Below, one piece after another: positions 59,725 to 64,000 of a stretch of DNA of 64,000 bases. The translations under genes and the position numbers were made by a program. The DNA is from Gorsachius magnificus. Taxonomy: Eukaryota; Chordata; Aves; Pelecaniformes; Ardeidae. The stretch lies in NCBI GenBank assembly GCA_034008185.1, contig CM067082.1, positions 5,998,984 to 6,062,983 of the forward strand. The letters run 5' to 3'. The notes beneath the pieces were generated by a model that did not search any database, was not told where the DNA came from, and was given only the letters and a program-made list of their open reading frames with translations. Position 1 is the first letter of the stretch; every line of letters begins with the position of its first letter.

Positions 59725-62700
59725 ACATGCATGAAGCTACCTTACTGAGCTTTCAGCCCACTTCCATGACTCTTGCAGTGTACTTGTGCTCTGCTTATTG
59801 AAGAATGTGAACAAAAAATGACATGGTCGTCTGTTCAGAGATAGTAATGCAACACTGAGAATGCTACAACCCTTGTTTTCCATCTCAGGACTTTTCCTTT
59901 CCTTTATATGATCTCCTTTGCATTTGCTGGTGCTGGCTGCCACGGGGGCTGTGACCAGCAATTACAACCCCCAAGCTGACATCTCCAGCAGTGGAGCTTG
60001 GCCAGGGGTGTGGGGGCGAGTGTGCACTGATTTCTTCTCCCCACTCTACTCCTGACATCCAGCTCCACTGATGAGGCTGACATTTTATCATATGAGTATG
60101 ATCTGCAAAGCAGGACCAACGATTCTGGTTGAGGGAAAAGTTGCTTATTCATTCCTAGTCTGCATGTGAGGGTGGGAGAGGGCTGATAATACTTATTTTT
60201 CACCATCACGAAAAGGTCTAAGAAGATTAAATAGTTGATGCTTCCCCTCACAAGGAAAAAGTATGTACACATTATTATTGCCTTGAGAAAACTGTTTCAT
60301 AATTGGCACTGGGTGGGTAGATGGTGGGTATATCACCTGCTAGGGATTTGTGGTATAGATTAGAGATTTAATCTCGAGTGGGGGAAAAAAGAAACAACCC
60401 ACCTCTATAATAAGCATTATTGATATACAACAGTTATGTTACTTCTTCCTGGTTAGTGGAAAATTAATTTCACATCACAGGTGATGCAAGTAATGAGATA
60501 GCTTCTGTTTCCTTGTGCTGCTAGAAACAGCCTTAAAAAAAAAGAGTTTCTTTGCTTGGGAGACTGAAAGCGTGCTGGATGGTAATTATTAAATTGAGGT
60601 TTTCATGCCAAATACTTGGTATCTTTGTCTACAGTGACAAACAAGAGGCTGAGATTTCTGGAAGTATTTTGTCGTTAAAAGGCTTCTTCCTGTAAAAGAG
60701 TATGAATACTCTTTAAAAACTTCCCATTTCTTCCCTGCTAAGGAGAAAATTTAGCAGAAGGAGAGGGCAGGTGCCCGTGAGCCCTGGCACTTGCTTGCAA
60801 ACCCTCGCACTACAGAAATAGCGAAGCAGCTCATCCTGTTAGCCCATTGAAGAGTCACAAACCCTACACCGGGGTGGATGGGGCTGCAGAGCTGGCCAAA
60901 ACGTGGAAAACCTGGAGCTGATCTGGTTACGTGTCACAAAGCTTCTCCAAGCTACATTAGCCTTGACAATTCATTAGGAATGAATGAAATTGAGTTATGG
61001 GTCATATTTTGCAAGTGCTGTCAGTCCTGATTATGCAGTTGTTATGTAGATTTCCTTTGCTCAGGGAGTACTGATATCACAGAGCTTATCTACTATGCAG
61101 TAGATGTACGCTATCCTTCCCCAGCTTATCGGAGTCTATTTACTTTGCATTGATTCAGTTCCTTAGAAATTAATCTTTGATTCTTTGCAAAATAGAAGGA
61201 TCCCTTGAGTTCGGTTTAAGCAACTTGATTTGATTATTGTTATGTCCTGAATATTGATTCTTAAGTGATTTTAGTAAGAGATGCCAAAACTGCCATATTT
61301 CACATCATATTTAAGGGGAAGTTTAAATCATTGACAGTTTTAAATATTTTTGGACTGGTGCTTTTTGATCTAAGCTTAGCCAACACTTGGTTGGGGATTG
61401 ACTGCTTATCACCCAAGTGCAATTTTTGCAGTGCTCTTTGCTTAACCATGTTGAATTATGTGCCGATTGGCAGCATCCAGGTATTTCTTTCCAGAGAAAC
61501 CAGGTTTATATTGATTGTCAAAAGAAGAAATATTCTGCATATCAATTGCAAAGATTTTTGTATGAGCTGGAAAGTTTAGAGCTGGAGGTACCGGGGGGAT
61601 TTCTGTGGGCTCCACATTTAGTATAAAACTAATTACCACTTGTACGACAGAACTTCAGTAATTCCAATTTCATCAGCAGATAAAGGCTACAAATAATCTG
61701 CATGGACTGTCTTGATTACCACTGCAGTTCTTAGAAATGAAACAACAGCTGGTACCCATTTCAAAGCACTTCTTGTACTGGGCATCCCTGCAACCCTTGA
61801 TCCATTTCAGTGGTAGGATGGTTTTTCTCCCCAGTAAGTGAAATACCCTAATGAAACGATAAGGTAGGAATGCAAAGGAATGTGTGGTTTTCAGTCCGTT
61901 TTAGTACTTGGTAAGAGCAGGGTGCTCAGTGCTGATCTTTGCAAAATATACCGGGAAATCTTCAACAAACCTCATTGACTAGGTCTAGACAGGGTGGTCA
62001 GGCACAGTGGTTTTAACTCCTGACTGGGAAATTAATTCAGTACCTGCTAAGAGGCAGCAAATCACAGCCTTTCTGTAGCACCTGAGATTCATCTGGCCCT
62101 GTGTGAGCACTGGCAAAGCCCAAATCTGCCTTATCTACATGACCTGCTGCATCACAGCCCAGGATACTCCCAGCCTGAACATGGGACCTGATGATCCACT
62201 TCTGCAATGGCCAGTGACTTCACGTTCCTGCAGCAGGAAGAAAAAATAAAAATTATTCCTTTTGTAAAGGCCAACGCTTCAGCATAGGTAATAAAACTGT
62301 TCAACTGCTCTGGGAGGCTGGAGCAGGAGTGAATTGCTCATTCCTAACAGATGGGTCGACAACCTTTGTTCAAGTCTGACATTTCATAAGCCACCTTGTG
62401 CTTGAGTTGTTTCAAACCAATTTCCCCTGTCCTGCTTTGCTGTTTAATTATGGTATCACCTCTAGAGTATTTCTAAGAGTGGTTTTTATGTTTTCTGGAG
62501 GCTTTTCTTAATTATACGGGTAAGTACTTTTATGACTGATACCTGAAATTAAAGCAGTTTACAAGTGAGCTTATTTTAGCTTCTTTCTTTGCCATCCCTT
62601 GGGTTTATTACTGAGTGCATTTTCTGTTCTTTTTTTCACTCAAGTTATTGGAGCATTTCTGAGTACTTTCTTCTTTTTAATTCACTGTTCTGTCATTTTT

Positions 62701-63780
62701 ATTGCTGTCTTCAACTCTTTTTCCTTTTCAGTAGATATCTCTATTGTCATATTTTCGTCCCTTAGCATCCTGAAAACTTCCCTTAGCAGCTATTACCAGA
62801 CTATAGGCCACAACCCCGAGAAAGCTGTGGCAGCTATGAGTGGGCTATAAAATTAAATTGCTAATTTTAGATGTGATGATACAGGGAAGTCAGAGAAATG
62901 CTGCTTTCCCGGACACCATCTGATCGGCCTGTATCCTAACATAAAGAGAGATCACCTTTCCTTCAGCAGTTTTTGAGCTAAGAGTGGTAACAGCACATAG
63001 CAGAACAGACAAAGTACCCTTATGCCAGATTCCACTGCTATGATAAATAAATTAAAGCTATTAAGTCTTACTTCAATTTCTCCTCATTTCCATGTCTGTG
63101 TTTTTGCTCCCCATCTCTCTCCCAGAGAGTTTTTTTGAAGGTAATGACCCATAAGGCAGGTCCTAGACAGCCGAGGAAGCCACAGAGGGAGCTTGCAGAT
63201 GCGCTGAGTTTTGGGGAGTCTGTCCCCCTAGTTGGAGGGGTTGTTGGCAGCTTTGTATGTCTTCAGGATTCATAAGGAAAAAAACAAGCCAAAACAAAGA
63301 AAAAAACCACCAGAAATAAGCAGGAACAATGCTGTGTTAACCAGTGCCACTTCTTCCCTTAGCTGTATGCCTTTGTCCTTCGCTTTATTAATGACTTGAA
63401 GATTCATTGTATCATGGGCTGAATAATTTTGCCATGGCATGTGGCATGGATGGGCATCACCCTGGGGCAATGGCTGTGCCACTAGTTCGTGTGGTGTTTA
63501 ACCTCTCTTGGGTCTGCCTGCCTTGAGCAGAGGCTGAGTACGTACCTCACCTAGTTTTAGATGTCTGTTAGAGACTCTCCCGCTCACCCCTTGCTGCCTT
63601 TAGAGCTGGTGAAGAAAACCAGGAGGTTTTACAGGATAATGAATCTGAACCGTTTGAAATTTATTACTCCCTAGAAGTGTCCGTTCCTCTCTATGGATTA
63701 TAAAGGGCTGGTAGGTGGTGTACTCAGATACAGGCAACTACACTGTAAATCTCTGTATTTGGTCAGATTAATCCCTATAA
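59725..63780. other. Non-coding stretch, no gene seen
   Basis: No domain-bearing frame, RNA gene or clear repeat. The AT-rich part at 60930-61500 has the look of a conserved non-coding element, but without a decisive motif. Confidence 0.4.
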
Positions 63781-63784
63781 TTTC

Positions 63785-63790
63785 AATAAA
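63785..63790 (+). terminator. Possible poly(A) signal
   Basis: AATAAA followed 30-55 bp downstream by a very G-rich segment, the arrangement of many vertebrate polyadenylation sites. No coding exon is recognised upstream, so its use is unproven. Confidence 0.25.
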
Positions 63791-63823
63791 GCCTCAGTGC
63801 ATCGCTCTGCAGGCAGGCTTGGC

Positions 63824-63845
63824 GGGGTTGGGGGGGTGGGGGGGG
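63824..63845 (+). repeat. G-run cluster (possible G-quadruplex)
   Basis: Runs of 4, 7 and 8 G (63824-63827, 63830-63836, 63838-63845) separated by TT and T. The long runs can each supply two G-triplets, so an intramolecular quadruplex is possible. Confidence 0.6.
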
Positions 63846-64000
63846 CATGGCTGTTGACCAACACGCAGTGGCATCTCTCTCTCAATAAATTAGCACTGTA
63901 GAAAAGTTTTGTATTGATTAACACTATCAGAGCAGTTTAGGTGAGCAGGAGGATCTGGAATAGCTGTAGCAGGGCGATGTGACAATTTTATCCCAGGTAT

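Noticed and set aside
1..64000. CRISPR arrays, bacterial operons, phage genes or rRNA genes
   Set aside because: No regularly spaced short repeats, no dense short-spaced open frames and no ribosomal RNA landmarks; the sequence is vertebrate in character.

Overview
The window is vertebrate nuclear DNA, almost certainly from a bird. The evidence is a set of CR1 LINE fragments ending in the ATTCTATG-type tail motif, at least four solo LTRs of avian endogenous retroviruses (two of ERVL-like type), no mammalian SINEs, and a moderately AT-rich background with long gene-free stretches. Nothing bacterial, organellar or CRISPR-like is present. The species cannot be fixed from the sequence. Family names for repeats come from recognition of consensus features, not from a database search.

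Only one convincing protein-coding segment is present: a plus-strand exon at about 30657-31735. It carries an uninterrupted 332-codon reading frame (30666-31664), has a good 3' splice acceptor immediately upstream, and has an AATAAA 50 bp after the stop. The predicted protein is lysine-rich, mostly disordered, and not one I recognise. All other open frames look like chance frames, CR1 fragments, LTR sequence or low-complexity tracts.

Layout: 190-950 LTR with its own TATA box and poly(A) signal; 1580-2090 very old CR1; 6440-13662 four short CR1 tails; 22020-22450 a non-coding block with a CRE+octamer composite motif; 24477-25055 solo LTR; 26861-27163 CR1; 30657-31735 the coding exon; 38311-39083 GC-rich solo LTR; 42060-43040 old CR1 remnants; 45676-46252 solo LTR with a perfect 5-bp target duplication; 46660-46797 old CR1; 48440-49340 AT-rich, enhancer-like non-coding block with a 16-bp palindrome; 49681-50068 and 52195-52974 related CR1 copies in direct orientation; 53500-55780 a GC-richer island ending in a 266-bp pure pyrimidine tract and a minisatellite; 59261-59722 two convergent CR1 tails; 63785-63845 a poly(A) signal followed by long G runs.

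All four LTRs read on the minus strand, opposite to the single coding exon. That is the arrangement usually tolerated inside introns of a plus-strand gene, so much of the window may be intronic or flanking sequence of the gene ending at 31.7 kb. This is inference only. I found no evidence for an undescribed multi-gene system. The best candidates for follow-up are the unrecognised 332-codon gene, the two possible regulatory blocks, and the strand-asymmetric pyrimidine tract.
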